A DNA stretch of 64,000 nucleotides from Kineosphaera limosa NBRC 100340 (lineage in GTDB: Bacteria > Actinomycetota > Actinomycetes > Actinomycetales > Dermatophilaceae), in the NCBI RefSeq assembly GCF_000298215.1, contig NZ_BAHD01000007.1, positions 1 through 64,000 of the forward strand, read 5' to 3'. Below are positions 38,647 through 47,433 of the stretch, in pieces. Made by a program: the position numbers and the translations under genes. The notes under the pieces were generated by a model. That model was not told the origin of the DNA. It saw only the letters and a program-made list of their open reading frames with translations, and did not search any database. Position 1 is the first letter of the stretch, and every line of letters starts with the position of its first letter.

Positions 38647-38668
38647 GATGATCGTCCTTCGTGCCGGG

Positions 38669-38692
38669 GCTCACCCTGGTGGTGAGCTCACC
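38669..38692 (-). promoter_or_regulatory. Nested palindromes in the narK leader
   Basis: GCTCACC (38669-38675), five bases, then GGTGAGCTCACC (38681-38692), which is itself a perfect 12-bp palindrome. The first 7 bases and the next inverted copy can form a hairpin; the second palindrome is a good dimer operator. It lies 23-46 bp before the narK start. Candidate binders are NnaR or another nitrate-responsive regulator; this is inference. Confidence 0.4.
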
Positions 38693-38836
38693 TCATCGAC
38701 GGTAGGAACGCCCTGCGCCCGGGCGATTGCGTCGGTGTTGCCGAACGGTCAACTGGTTCTCACGGTCGGTGACTTGCGGGTGTGAGGTGGTGGCGTCAGC
38801 CGGTGAAATTGCCGTGGCGTCGCTACGGTTGGGGGC

Positions 38837-39919
38837 ATGGCTGCGGTGCTGCATGTGCGTGGATCGGTGCTGGTCGGGGCGCACGACGTGCGCGATGAGG
38901 TGTGGGTGGTCGGCGGGCGGATCACGTTCGAGCCGCCCGGCGGCGGCGAGGTCGAGTCGGTCAGCGGATTCGTGTTGCCCGGGTTGGTCGACGCCCATTG
39001 CCACGTGGGCCTGGACAGCCGGGGAGCCGTCGACGAGCAGACGGCGCTCGAGCAGGCCGGTACCGAGCGCGACGCCGGCGCGTTGCTGTTGCGGGACGCA
39101 GGGTCCCCGGTGGACACCCGGTTTCTGCAGGAGCGCGACGACGTGCCTCAGATCATCCGCGCGGGCCGGCACATCGCCCGCCACCGCCGTTACATTCCAG
39201 GCGTCGGGGTCGAGGTGGAGCCCGACGAGCTCGTCGCGCAGGTGCGCGAGCAGGCCCGCCGCGGCGACGGCTGGGTCAAGTTGGTCGGCGACTGGATCGA
39301 CCGCGACGCCGGCGATCTGCGTCCCTGTTGGCCGCGCGAGGCGCTCACGCAGGCCATCGCCGCCGCCCACGAGGAGGGCGCCCGAGTCACCGCGCACTGC
39401 TTCGGCGAGGAGTCGCTGCACGACTTCGCCGCCGCCGGCACCGACTGCATCGAACACGCCAGCGGCCTGAGCACCGACTCCATCGAGGCGTTCGCCGCCG
39501 CGGGCATCGCCATCGTGCCGACCCTGGTCAACATTGAGAACTTTCCCGCCTTCGCCGACGCCGGCCGCAAGAAGTTCCCCACCTACGCCGACCACATGAT
39601 CGACCTGTGGGAGCGGCGCTACGAGACGATCGGCGCCGCGCACGAGGCCGGTGTGCCGATCTACGCCGGCACCGACGCCGGCGGTCAGGTCGCGCACGGA
39701 CTGGTCGCCCAGGAGGTCGCTCAACTCGTGCGGGCCGGAATGTCGAACCTGGAGGCGATCAGCGCCGCAACGTGGGGCGCGCGGGAGTGGCTCGGTCGCC
39801 CCGGCCTGACCGAAGGCGCCCCCGCCGACCTCGTGGTCTACGACGCGGACCCCCGCACCGATGTCGCCGCGCTCGGCCGCCCGGCCCACATCGTGCTCCG
39901 CGGCCACCTTGTCCGCTGA
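38837..39919 (+). CDS. Amidohydrolase family protein (imidazolonepropionase/prolidase-like)
   Basis: 360 residues with a complete TIM-barrel metal site: HCH in LPGLVDAHCHVGLD, a likely carboxylated Lys in DGWVKLVGDWID, His in RVTAHCFGEES, His in DCIEHASGLS and Asp in PIYAGTDAGGQ. The short N- and C-terminal beta domains (FVLPG; GAPADLVVYDADPRTD) are present. It hydrolyses an amide, peptide or cyclic amide bond; relatives include Xaa-Pro dipeptidases and organophosphate-acting amidohydrolases, so the substrate is open. It diverges from narK and overlaps the following GNAT gene slightly. Confidence 0.88.
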   Translation: MAAVLHVRGSVLVGAHDVRDEVWVVGGRITFEPPGGGEVESVSGFVLPGLVDAHCHVGLDSRGAVDEQTALEQAGTERDAGALLLRDAGSPVDTRFLQERDDVPQIIRAGRHIARHRRYIPGVGVEVEPDELVAQVREQARRGDGWVKLVGDWIDRDAGDLRPCWPREALTQAIAAAHEEGARVTAHCFGEESLHDFAAAGTDCIEHASGLSTDSIEAFAAAGIAIVPTLVNIENFPAFADAGRKKFPTYADHMIDLWERRYETIGAAHEAGVPIYAGTDAGGQVAHGLVAQEVAQLVRAGMSNLEAISAATWGAREWLGRPGLTEGAPADLVVYDADPRTDVAALGRPAHIVLRGHLVR

Positions 39920-40853
39920 TCGCGGGGCGCCGCCCACGCTCGCCCGGCACGGGGAGCGGGTCCGCATCCACGTGCCCAGTCAGGCCGACGTACCGCCCTA
40001 CCGCCGCGCCGTCCTGGCCAGTCAGGAGCGGCTGCGACCGTGGAACCCGGTCAACCCCGGCGACCTGGCCTACCACCTGCGCATGCAGTCCGAGGTCCAC
40101 CGCACCTTCCTGATCCGGGCGCTCGAGTCGACCGGCAACCACGACATCGTCGGCAAGGTCAACGTCACCAACATCGTGCGGGGGCGGGCGCTGGCGGCGA
40201 CCCTGGGCTACGACTCCTACGACCCGTACGCCGGCACCGGGCTCTTCACCGAAGGGCTGCGGCTGGTCGTCGACCTGGCCTTCGACGCCCCGCCGTGGGG
40301 GATGGGGCTGCACCGCATCGAGGCCAGCACCCAACCCGGCAACACGCGCAGCGCCGGTGTGCTGCGCGCCCTGGGGTTTCTGCCGCGCGGCGACTGGCCG
40401 GGCTTTCTGTGGCTCGGCGACGCCACGGGCCGGGACGCCTGGCGCGACCACATCACCTACGGGGTGATGCGCGAGCAGTGGCCGGCGCCGCCGTATGCAG
40501 CCCGGGTGCCCGCCCGACCCGCGTTGCTGCTGCTCGTACCCACAGCGCAGCAGGTACAGGTGCCGCGACCCCTGGCGCTGGCCCGCGCCGCGGCCGTCGA
40601 ACTCGGCGTCAGCGTCGTGCGCGACGACGAGGAGAGCGACCCCTCCGGCTCGCAGCTGCAACGGTGCCTGGGCGACGCGGTGAGCGGAGTGGTCGTGCTC
40701 TCGGCGCGCGAGCCGCAGCGGCTGCTCGACCGAGTCTTCGACGCCGGCTTCAGCTCCCCGGTCGTGGCGGCGCTCGCGAGCATCGCCGGCGCCGCCGACA
40801 TCGTGCGGCTGGCGCTGCAGGCCCGCGCCGGCGCCGGCGTCAGCGACCCGTGA
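39909..40853 (+). CDS. GNAT acetyltransferase (RimJ-like) with C-terminal extension
   Basis: About 314 residues from TTG 39909; ATG 39861 is the alternative but overlaps the amidohydrolase by 59 bp. Residues 15-200 are a RimJ/RimL-like acetyltransferase: LRPWNPVNPGDLAYHL, YAGTGLFTEGLRLVVDLAF, MGLHRIEASTQPGNTRSAGVL and LGFLPRGDW. The remaining 105 residues (ALLLLVPTAQQVQVPRPLAL onwards) are alpha/beta in character, not part of the GNAT fold and not recognised. RimJ-like enzymes acetylate ribosomal protein N-termini, and rpsP follows about 200 bp downstream. Start choice is uncertain. Confidence 0.75.
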   Translation: MSADRGAPPTLARHGERVRIHVPSQADVPPYRRAVLASQERLRPWNPVNPGDLAYHLRMQSEVHRTFLIRALESTGNHDIVGKVNVTNIVRGRALAATLGYDSYDPYAGTGLFTEGLRLVVDLAFDAPPWGMGLHRIEASTQPGNTRSAGVLRALGFLPRGDWPGFLWLGDATGRDAWRDHITYGVMREQWPAPPYAARVPARPALLLLVPTAQQVQVPRPLALARAAAVELGVSVVRDDEESDPSGSQLQRCLGDAVSGVVVLSAREPQRLLDRVFDAGFSSPVVAALASIAGAADIVRLALQARAGAGVSDP

Positions 40854-40887
40854 CCTGCGGGTGTGCGGGAGTCCGTCCGGCGTCTGG

Positions 40888-40893
40888 CACAAT
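40888..40893 (+). promoter_or_regulatory. Possible -10 element of the rpsP promoter
   Basis: The sequence TCTGGCACAATG contains CACAAT with an extended TGG in front. A closely similar TGGCAGACTGG occurs upstream of rplS near 44837-44847. Paired TGGCANANTG-type elements before ribosomal protein genes suggest a shared housekeeping sigma promoter. A matching -35 is not obvious. Confidence 0.3.
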
Positions 40894-40976
40894 GTCACTC
40901 GTACCCGTCTGCCGTAGTCCCCTCTCGACCGCGGCCGGGCGCCTACACACCGAGCTACGGTTCCCCACGACATCCC

Positions 40977-41023
40977 CACAGTGGTCTTTCCATACACAGT
41001 GGTCTTTCCATAGTGGTCTTGCC
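40977..41023 (+). repeat. 18-bp tandem repeat in the rpsP leader
   Basis: CACAGTGGTCTTTCCATA occurs twice with no mismatch (40977-40994 and 40995-41012) and is followed by a partial third copy GTGGTCTTGCC (41013-41023). It lies 36-82 bp before the rpsP start, inside the presumed 5' untranslated region and just before the AGGAG ribosome binding site. Confidence 0.9.
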
Positions 41024-41058
41024 GTGCTCACGATCAAGAAACAGGAGAAACGACCCAC

Positions 41059-41568
41059 GTGGCCGTCAAGATTCGTCTGAAGCGAATGGGTGCCATTCGC
41101 AGCCCGTTCTACCGTGTCGTCGTCATGGACTCGCGCACCAAGCGCGATGGCCGTGCCATCGAGGAGATCGGGCTTTACCACCCGACGCGTGAGCCCTCGG
41201 TCATCGACATCAACTCCGAGCGCGCGCAGTACTGGCTCGGCGTCGGCGCCCAGCCAACCGACCAGGTGCTCAGCCTGCTCAAGGTGACCGGCGACTGGCA
41301 GAAGTTCAAGGGTGAGCCGGGCGCCGAGGGCACCCTCAAGCCGCAGCCCACCAAGCCCAGCAAGCGGGAGCTCTACGAGGCCGCCATGGCCGCCGCCGGC
41401 AAGGCCGACGACGACTTCGCGAAGAGCGGACCGACGCGCAAGAAGGCCGCCAAGGCCGAGGCGCCGGCCGAGGCCGCTGCTCCTGCGGCCGCCGAGACCG
41501 CTGAGGCCGCTGAGGTCCCGGCGGCCGAGGCTGCCGAGGCGGGCGCGGACTCCACCACCGAGGCCTGA
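41059..41568 (+). CDS. rpsP: 30S ribosomal protein S16
   Basis: 169 residues, GTG start with AGGAGA 11-16 bases upstream. Residues 1-85 are S16 ([34 protein letters not shown]). Residues 100-169 are an Ala/Glu-rich tail ([20 protein letters not shown]) seen in many high-GC actinobacteria and likely disordered. It opens the S16-KhpA-RimM-TrmD-L19 block. khpA starts 2 bp after its stop. Confidence 0.97.
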   Translation: MAVKIRLKRMGAIRSPFYRVVVMDSRTKRDGRAIEEIGLYHPTREPSVIDINSERAQYWLGVGAQPTDQVLSLLKVTGDWQKFKGEPGAEGTLKPQPTKPSKRELYEAAMAAAGKADDDFAKSGPTRKKAAKAEAPAEAAAPAAAETAEAAEVPAAEAAEAGADSTTEA

Positions 41569-41570
41569 TC

Positions 41571-41813
41571 GTGCTCGAGGAGGCCCTCGAACACCTCGTC
41601 AAGGGCATCGTCGACAACGAGGACGAGGTCGTGGTGCGCCGCAAGGAGCTGCGTCGTGGCGAGGTTCTCGAGGTGCGGGTGCACCCGGACGATCTCGGTC
41701 GCGTCATCGGCCGTTCGGGTCGCACCGCCAGCGCACTGCGCACCGTGGTCGGAGCGCTGGCCGGAGGCAGGCCGGTACGGGTCGACATCGTCGACACCGA
41801 CCGGGTGCGCTGA
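41571..41813 (+). CDS. khpA: KH domain RNA-binding protein KhpA
   Basis: 80 residues comprising one KH domain: VRVHPDDLGRVIGRSGRTAS contains the GxxG loop as GRSG. The N-terminus MLEEALEHLVKGIVDN is the family hallmark. KhpA, with KhpB, binds RNA and affects cell size and division in Gram-positives. Its position between rpsP and rimM is conserved. Start is GTG 41571, 2 bp after rpsP. Confidence 0.93.
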   Translation: MLEEALEHLVKGIVDNEDEVVVRRKELRRGEVLEVRVHPDDLGRVIGRSGRTASALRTVVGALAGGRPVRVDIVDTDRVR

Positions 41814-41902
41814 GCCGGAGCCCGACGTACTTCCCGGACGGTTCGCACCGCGTCTTCCCGCGTCTGAACGCAGCTGAAGCGGACGAATCAGCCGAAACGC
41901 AC

Positions 41903-41937
41903 CGACAGGGGCGTGCCTCCTGGGCACGCCCCTGTCG
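41903..41937 (+). terminator. Strong 15-bp stem-loop between khpA and rimM
   Basis: The arms CGACAGGGGCGTGCC (41903-41917) and GGCACGCCCCTGTCG (41923-41937) pair without mismatch around a TCCTG loop. It starts 90 bp after khpA and ends 63 bp before rimM. There is no T-tract, so it may be a partial terminator or a processing site lowering rimM-trmD expression relative to rpsP. Confidence 0.7.
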
Positions 41938-42000
41938 CGCATACACCGAACTTCTCCAGGTAGAACCACCGTCTTTTCGACCACCGGAGGTGCCAGGTAG

Positions 42001-42528
42001 ATGGCCAAGGAGGCGCTCGTCGCCCGGATCGGCAAGCCGCACGGCCTTCGCGGGGAGGTGACGGTGCAGGCGCACACCGACGTCCCGGCGGAGCGGTTCG
42101 TGCCGGGAACCGTGTTCGCGACACAACCCGAGCGCGGCGCGCTGACGCTGCGGTCCGCCCGGCTGCACCAGGGCATCTGGCTGCTGGGCTTCGAGGAGGC
42201 CGCCGACCGCACCGCGGCCGAGGCACTGCGCCGCACCCGCCTCGTGGCCCACGTGGACCTCGACGATCCCGACGATGACGACGACGCCTGGTACGCCGAA
42301 GAACTGGTCGGTCTGCCCGTGCGCGATGTCGACGGTGCGGTGATCGGTGAGGTGACCGATCTGGTCACCCGGCCCGCCCAAGATCTGCTGCAGGTGCGCC
42401 TGCGCGACGGTCGCACCGGGCTCGTGCCGTTCGTCGAGGCGCTGGTGCCCAGCGTCCAGGCCGGCGCCGGGGCCGAGGACCCGCACGTCGTGCTCGACGC
42501 CCCCGACGGTCTCTTCGACCTCGGCTGA
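42001..42528 (+). CDS. rimM: Ribosome maturation factor RimM
   Basis: 175 residues. N-terminal RimM barrel (VARIGKPHGLRGEVTVQAHT) and C-terminal PRC-barrel (WYAEELVGLPVRDVDGAVIGEV, LVPFVEALVP). It assists assembly of the 30S head near S19. An acidic linker DLDDPDDDDDA separates the domains. ATG start at 42001 follows GGAGGTGCCAGGTAG. trmD begins 18 bp after its stop. Confidence 0.95.
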   Translation: MAKEALVARIGKPHGLRGEVTVQAHTDVPAERFVPGTVFATQPERGALTLRSARLHQGIWLLGFEEAADRTAAEALRRTRLVAHVDLDDPDDDDDAWYAEELVGLPVRDVDGAVIGEVTDLVTRPAQDLLQVRLRDGRTGLVPFVEALVPSVQAGAGAEDPHVVLDAPDGLFDLG

Positions 42529-42546
42529 CGGGGGAGGCCCGACATC

Positions 42547-43794
42547 GTGCGCATCGACGTCCTGACGATCTTCCCGCAATACCTCGCGCCGCTGGAGCTC
42601 TCCCTTATCGGCAAGGCTCAGCGCGACGGGCTGCTCGACGTGCGGGTGCACGACTTGCGCGAGTTCGCCCACGACCGCCACCGCACCGTCGACGACACCC
42701 CGTACGGCGGGGGAGCCGGGATGGTGATGAAGCCCGAACCGTGGGCGGCGGCGCTCGATGCGCTCGTGGCACCGGCCAAGGGATCGGCAGTGGCAGTGGC
42801 ATCGGCATCGGCATCGGCCACACCGCTACTCATCGTGCCCGGCCCCGCCGGGCGCCCGTTCACGCAGGCGTTCGCCGCCGAGCTGGCGACCCGGCCGTGG
42901 CTGGCGTTCGCGTGCGGCCGCTACGAAGGCATCGACGAGCGGGTCTACGAGTACGCGGCCGACGACCTCGGGTTGCGGGTCGAGGTCGTCTCGCTCGGCG
43001 ACTACGTGCTCAACGGCGGGGAGGTCGCGGTGCTGGCGATGGTCGAGGCCATCGCCCGACTAGTGCCGGGCGTTGTCGGCAACGCCGAGTCGCTCGTCGA
43101 GGAGTCGCACAGCGACGGGCTGTTGGAGTATCCCGTGTACACCAAGCCGGCGAGCTGGCGCGGCCGCGACGTGCCCCCGGTGCTGCTGGGCGGTGATCAC
43201 GGCAGGATCGCCGCCTGGCGCCGCGAACGCAGCATCGAACGCACGGTCGCGCGCCGCCCGGACCTGCTCCCCGCGGCGGCCCTCACGGGACTCCCGAGCG
43301 ACGATGTCGAGGGCGGCGCCCTACGGATCACCACCGCGGTGCCCGCCGACGCCGCGGAGCTGCTCGTGCTGCAGCGGTGCTGCTGGCTGGCGGAGGTGCG
43401 CGACAACGGCGACTGGGACATTCCGCCGGTCACCGAGGAGCTCGACGACGTGCGCCGCGACCTCTCCCAGTGGTCGCAGTGGGTGGTGCGCGACCCCTCC
43501 GGGCGGCTTGTCGGTGGGGTCCGCGCCCGCCTGCACGGCAACGGCTGGGAGATCGGCCGGCTCATGCTCGCCCCCGATGTGCGCGGGCGCGGGCTGGGCA
43601 AGGCGCTGCTGGAGCACGCGGAGGCCGCGGCCCCCGCCTCCGCCGACATCGCCTATCTCATCACCGGCCAGGCGAGCGCGGCCAACCTGCGCCGCTACAA
43701 ACGCGCCGGATACCGGCCCGCCCGCCCGGGCGAGACGGGCTCCGACCCGTTCCGCGGGACCGTCGAACTCGTCAAGCCGCTGCGACGCGCGTAG
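42547..43794 (+). CDS. trmD: tRNA (guanine37-N1)-methyltransferase TrmD fused to a GNAT acetyltransferase domain
   Basis: 415 residues, GTG start. Residues 1-255 are Trm[33 protein letters not shown], the knot region [11 protein letters not shown] and [14 protein letters not shown] low-complexity AVASASASA insertion near residues 79-91 is encoded by GCATCG repeats. Residues 258-415 form a GNAT domain ([20 protein letters not shown], acetyl-CoA loop [39 protein letters not shown]). TrmD alone is about 240-270 residues. There is no stop or frameshift between the parts, so a single fused polypeptide is expected. The role of the GNAT part is unknown. Confidence 0.95.
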   Translation: MRIDVLTIFPQYLAPLELSLIGKAQRDGLLDVRVHDLREFAHDRHRTVDDTPYGGGAGMVMKPEPWAAALDALVAPAKGSAVAVASASASATPLLIVPGPAGRPFTQAFAAELATRPWLAFACGRYEGIDERVYEYAADDLGLRVEVVSLGDYVLNGGEVAVLAMVEAIARLVPGVVGNAESLVEESHSDGLLEYPVYTKPASWRGRDVPPVLLGGDHGRIAAWRRERSIERTVARRPDLLPAAALTGLPSDDVEGGALRITTAVPADAAELLVLQRCCWLAEVRDNGDWDIPPVTEELDDVRRDLSQWSQWVVRDPSGRLVGGVRARLHGNGWEIGRLMLAPDVRGRGLGKALLEHAEAAAPASADIAYLITGQASAANLRRYKRAGYRPARPGETGSDPFRGTVELVKPLRRA

Positions 43795-44692
43795 CCACCT
43801 GCCGGCGCCGCGACCACCAGACCAGCGCTGCTGCGCTCACGCCGATGACGGCGATCTGGACGAGCATGAACGGGCCGCCGACGCCGGCGCTGCGGTCGAA
43901 CATCTGGGTGACATCCGTGGTGTAGGAGGCGACCGCCCCCGCCACGACGTTGTTCACGACGTGGATCGCGATCGCCGCCTCCAGGCCCCCGGTCAGTTGC
44001 GTCGCGATCGACAGGGCTACCCCGAAGGCGAGGTAGTAGAGGTTGAGCCACGGGTCGGTCGCCAGGTGAGCCGAGGCGAACAACACGGCCGAGACCGTGG
44101 TGCCGCCGATGAGCGCGGCCCGCTGCCCGCTGAACCACGAGCCGGCGGCGCGCTGCACGTAGCCGCGGAAGAAGATCTCCTCCGCCGCCGCCTGCAGGGG
44201 CATCAGCAGCACCCCGATGAGCAGGAACGTGAGCCACTGGGGGCTGCGGCCGCCGCCGCCCTGGTCGGCGAACAGCGGCGTGAACACGATCATGTAGGCC
44301 AAGAACAGGACGAGCAGCAGCGGTACCGGCGTCAGGATCAGCTGCCAGCGCAGGCGCTGCTGCACCGAGGAGTTCCACCCCCACGACTGCCGGTGGATGA
44401 CCCGCACCAGAAACCAGGTGATGGGGATGAGCGCGACGAGGCCCAACAGGCTCCCGGCATAGACCATCGGGGTCATGGCGGTGAAGTCGAAGGGTCGCCC
44501 GAAAACGGAGGCGTCGATCGCCATCGCCCCCAGGGACGCCGCGAAGCTCGCGACGAGCATGAGGATCATGCCGAGCGGGATGCCGACGGCCGGCTTCCAC
44601 CAGCGGGCTTTCGTCGTGCGCAGGGTGCTTGAGTACGGCAGGCCGGGTGTCGGTGCCCCCGGTGGGACAAGGTCGGCGTTGAGGTGACTCAT
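43772..44692 (-). CDS. CPBP family intramembrane metalloprotease
   Basis: 306 residues from ATG 44692 (MSHLNADL); ATG 44710 would add six residues. About eight membrane segments. The CPBP/Abi motifs are present: [11 protein letters not shown] (the EExxxR motif), [10 protein letters not shown] (FxxxH) and [10 protein letters not shown] (HxxxN). These residues form the glutamic-type intramembrane protease site as in Rce1. In bacteria members process prenylated-like or bacteriocin-related peptides, but most substrates are unknown. Its 3' end overlaps the trmD 3' end by 23 bp on the opposite strand. Confidence 0.9.
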   Translation of the reverse strand: MSHLNADLVPPGAPTPGLPYSSTLRTTKARWWKPAVGIPLGMILMLVASFAASLGAMAIDASVFGRPFDFTAMTPMVYAGSLLGLVALIPITWFLVRVIHRQSWGWNSSVQQRLRWQLILTPVPLLLVLFLAYMIVFTPLFADQGGGGRSPQWLTFLLIGVLLMPLQAAAEEIFFRGYVQRAAGSWFSGQRAALIGGTTVSAVLFASAHLATDPWLNLYYLAFGVALSIATQLTGGLEAAIAIHVVNNVVAGAVASYTTDVTQMFDRSAGVGGPFMLVQIAVIGVSAAALVWWSRRRQVATRVAAA

Positions 44693-44940
44693 GTCTCCAC
44701 CATCACCCATCGGGTGGGTGCGTGCGGCGGACGGCTGTCATCGGAGCCCATGACGAAGGCAGGCTGCTGCGATGACATTGTCACGGGGTACTCGCGCGCC
44801 GGCAGGCGCGACGATTTCGGCCGACCGAGCTCGTTGTGGCAGACTGGATTCTCGCGTCCGCTCCGCGTTCGTGCCCCTGCCACAGGGGGGTGAGCACTCC
44901 GGGATTCCCGGTCGCCGCGGACCAAACCCAACACTTGTCG

Positions 44941-44963
44941 GCACTCGGTGTGACACCGAGCGC
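44941..44963 (+). promoter_or_regulatory. Hairpin in the rplS leader
   Basis: CTCGGTGT and ACACCGAG face each other across one base (44944-44960); as RNA this folds as a 6-bp stem with a GTGAC loop, extended by GC/GC pairs at the base. It ends about 50 bases before the rplS start. The 300-bp region 44693-45011 holds no gene; besides this hairpin only the TGGCAGACTGG promoter-like element near 44837 was noticed. Confidence 0.35.
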
Positions 44964-45011
44964 CCCCGAATCCGTGGGTGACCTGTGGCACCGCGAGAAA
45001 GCGACTTGGCC

Positions 45012-45353
45012 ATGCACAAGCTCGACGTTGTCGATGCTCCCAGCCTCCGCGACGACATCCCGGCGTTCCGCGCCGGTGACACCGTCAAGGTGCACGTCAA
45101 GGTCATCGAGGGCACGCGCTCCCGAGTGCAGATCTTCCAGGGCGTCGTCATCCGCCGCCACGGCCGCGGCATCGGCGAGACCTACACCGTGCGCAAGGTC
45201 AGCTTCGGCGTCGGGGTCGAGCGCACCTTCCCGGTGCACTCCCCGGTCGTGGAGAAGATCGAGGTCGTTACCCGCGGCGACGTGCGCCGCGCCAAGCTGT
45301 ACTACCTGCGCAACCTGCGCGGCAAGGCCGCCAAGATCCGCGAAAAGCGCTGA
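45012..45353 (+). CDS. rplS: 50S ribosomal protein L19
   Basis: 113 residues from ATG 45012 ([19 protein letters not shown]), which matches the usual L19 N-terminus; GTG 44985 would add nine residues. Typical core: [39 protein letters not shown] and [12 protein letters not shown], ending [20 protein letters not shown]. It sits at the 30S-50S interface. The signal peptidase gene follows 125 bp downstream. Confidence 0.97.
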   Translation: MHKLDVVDAPSLRDDIPAFRAGDTVKVHVKVIEGTRSRVQIFQGVVIRRHGRGIGETYTVRKVSFGVGVERTFPVHSPVVEKIEVVTRGDVRRAKLYYLRNLRGKAAKIREKR

Positions 45354-45478
45354 CACACGCGGGGATTCGCCCCGCCTTCGCAGTTGCGACACGGCCTGGG
45401 TCGGTCACGGCCCGGCTGCGTCGCCTGCTCAGCTTCGGCAGGTAGCGTGCCGCACGTGCGAGACGACAGGACGGCCAG

Positions 45479-46450
45479 ATGAGCGACGGTTCTCAGCGGG
45501 ACCCAGCGGATGCCGCGAAACCCTCGGACTCCACCTCAGAGGCGTCGGGGACAGGAGCAGGTGACGACGGCAGGCAGGAGAGCCGGAGCGCCACCCGTAC
45601 CCAGGAGCGCGCCGGTGGCCCCTCGCAGGGCAACAGCATCGGGCGCAGCCTGCTGATGTTCCTCAAAGAGGTCGTCATCGTCGTCGTCCTGGCGGTCGTC
45701 CTCTCCCTCGTGCTCAAGACGTGGTTCGTGCAGTCCTTCTGGATTCCGTCGGGCTCGATGAACAACACGCTCGTCAAGGACGACCGGGTCAGTGTCTCCA
45801 AACTGACCCCTCGGTTCTTCGACCTCAAGCGGGGCGACATCGTCGTCTTCGCGGACCCGGGCGAATGGCTCACCGACGTCGTCCCGCCGCAGCAGGGTCC
45901 CGTCGCCGAGCGGATCAACTCGGTGCTCTCGTGGGTCGGTCTGCTGCCCAACGACGAGGGCAATCACCTCATCAAACGGATCATCGGCCTGCCCGGTGAC
46001 AAGGTGCAGTGCTGCACGGCCGACGGACGGCTGCTGGTCAACAACGCTCCCATCACCGAGCCGTACGTCTACCCCGGTGACCGGCCCAGCGACATCACGT
46101 TCGACATCACGGTGCCGGCCGATCACCTGTGGGTCATGGGCGACCACCGCTCCAACTCCAAGGACTCCCGGTACAACGACGCGCCCGCGGACAACGGGAG
46201 CCTCGGCTCCGTGCCGATCGACAATGTGGTCGGCCGAGCCTTCGCCGTCGTGTGGCCACTGAGCAAGCTGAGCTGGCTGAGCACCCCCGAGAGCACGTTC
46301 GCGCGGGTGCCCGATCCCGGCGCAGCGCCGGCGGACCCAACGCCCGGTGAGCCGGGGCAGACCAGCCCCGCGCCGCCCGCGACGGAGCCGACCCCGGCCC
46401 CCACACCGTCTCCGAGCCCCACGGCGGCCACCCCCGCCGGGACGCCGTGA
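45479..46450 (+). CDS. lepB: Signal peptidase I
   Basis: 323 residues. A polar 55-residue N-terminus, one membrane anchor (about 63-83; VVIVVVLAVVLSLVLKTWFV), then the protease. The catalytic Ser is in FWIPSGSMNNTL near residue 93 and the general-base Lys in HLIKRIIGLPGDKV near 166. MGDHRSNSKDSR is the conserved box D/E. The last 45 residues are Pro/Thr/Ala-rich and probably disordered. It cleaves signal peptides on the outer face of the membrane. The stop overlaps the GTG of rnhB by 4 bp. Confidence 0.97.
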   Translation: MSDGSQRDPADAAKPSDSTSEASGTGAGDDGRQESRSATRTQERAGGPSQGNSIGRSLLMFLKEVVIVVVLAVVLSLVLKTWFVQSFWIPSGSMNNTLVKDDRVSVSKLTPRFFDLKRGDIVVFADPGEWLTDVVPPQQGPVAERINSVLSWVGLLPNDEGNHLIKRIIGLPGDKVQCCTADGRLLVNNAPITEPYVYPGDRPSDITFDITVPADHLWVMGDHRSNSKDSRYNDAPADNGSLGSVPIDNVVGRAFAVVWPLSKLSWLSTPESTFARVPDPGAAPADPTPGEPGQTSPAPPATEPTPAPTPSPSPTAATPAGTP

Positions 46451-47433
46451 GCGGCAGGCCCCCCACTGGTAGCGAGGTCGGAGCGCGAACCCCGGCGGTT
46501 CGGCGGGCTCGTCGACCCACGTGGTCGAGCAAGCCGTCGCTGCGGGTCGAGCGCGACCTGCAGCGCCAGGGGTACCGGCTCGTGGCCGGCATGGACGAGG
46601 TCGGCCGCGGAGCGTTGGCCGGGCCCGTCAGCGTCGGGGTCGTCGTGATCGACGAGGGCTGCCGATCCGCGCCGACCGGTTTGAAGGACTCCAAACTGCT
46701 GCCCGCGCGCCGCCGCGAGGAGCTCGTGGCCCCCGTGCGGCGCTGGGCTCTGGCCTTCGGGGTCGGGCACGCCAGCGCCGCCGAGATCGACGCCGTCGGG
46801 ATCATGGCGGCCCTGCGGTTGGCGGGCCGGCGCGCTCTGGCCGCGGCCGGGGTGCGACCCGATGTCATCGTGCTCGACGGCAACCACGACTGGCTGACCG
46901 ATCCGCGGCGCGAGGGACTGCTGGGATTCACCGAGCCCGAGCCGGCCGCCCTCGCCGGTCACCCGGCCACCGAGGTCGCCGATGCCAGCGAGGCCAGCGA
47001 GTCGCTGTCCGGCGAGGTGCCGCTCGTGCGCACCCTCATCAAGGGCGACATGCGCTGCTCCTCGGTGGCGGGCGCCTCCGTGCTGGCCAAGGTCGAGCGC
47101 GACGCGATGATGGTGTCGCTGGCCGCGCAGTACCCCGAGTACGGCTGGGTCGGCAACAAGGGCTACGCGGCGACCGAGCACCGCGCCGCCCTGCTGCGCT
47201 TGGGGGCCTGTGAGCTGCACCGACGGTCGTGGAACCTGCTGGCTGCCCCCACCGCGAGCGATCCCGAAGGCGACGAGCCGAAGTGTGCCGACGACGGGCC
47301 GGAGAAGCGGGGTTGTGACACCGCCGGCGACTCGGCCGCCCGGGGGCTTCGCGGTAGCGCGGGCATGAGTGATGATGGGCTGGCGTCCCCGGCGGGGGCG
47401 CAACTGCTGGACGTGGAGGTGAGCCGGGCGTGA
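46447..47433 (+). CDS. rnhB: Ribonuclease HII
   Basis: 328 residues, GTG start within the lepB stop. The active-site motif GMDEVGRGALAGP and later Asp residues in VIVLDGNHDWL and SVLAKVERDAMM are present. The catalytic core is interrupted by about 45 extra residues (GFTEPEPAALAGHPATEVAD and following) before IKGDMRCSSVAGA, and the C-terminus carries an acidic 80-residue extension. It removes RNA from RNA-DNA hybrids and misincorporated ribonucleotides. The next gene overlaps by 4 bp. Confidence 0.94.
   Translation: MSGRPPTGSEVGARTPAVRRARRPTWSSKPSLRVERDLQRQGYRLVAGMDEVGRGALAGPVSVGVVVIDEGCRSAPTGLKDSKLLPARRREELVAPVRRWALAFGVGHASAAEIDAVGIMAALRLAGRRALAAAGVRPDVIVLDGNHDWLTDPRREGLLGFTEPEPAALAGHPATEVADASEASESLSGEVPLVRTLIKGDMRCSSVAGASVLAKVERDAMMVSLAAQYPEYGWVGNKGYAATEHRAALLRLGACELHRRSWNLLAAPTASDPEGDEPKCADDGPEKRGCDTAGDSAARGLRGSAGMSDDGLASPAGAQLLDVEVSRA

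Noticed and set aside
44985-45011. Upstream GTG start for L19
   Set aside because: The nine extra residues are not found in typical L19, and MHKLDVVDA at 45012 matches the family start.
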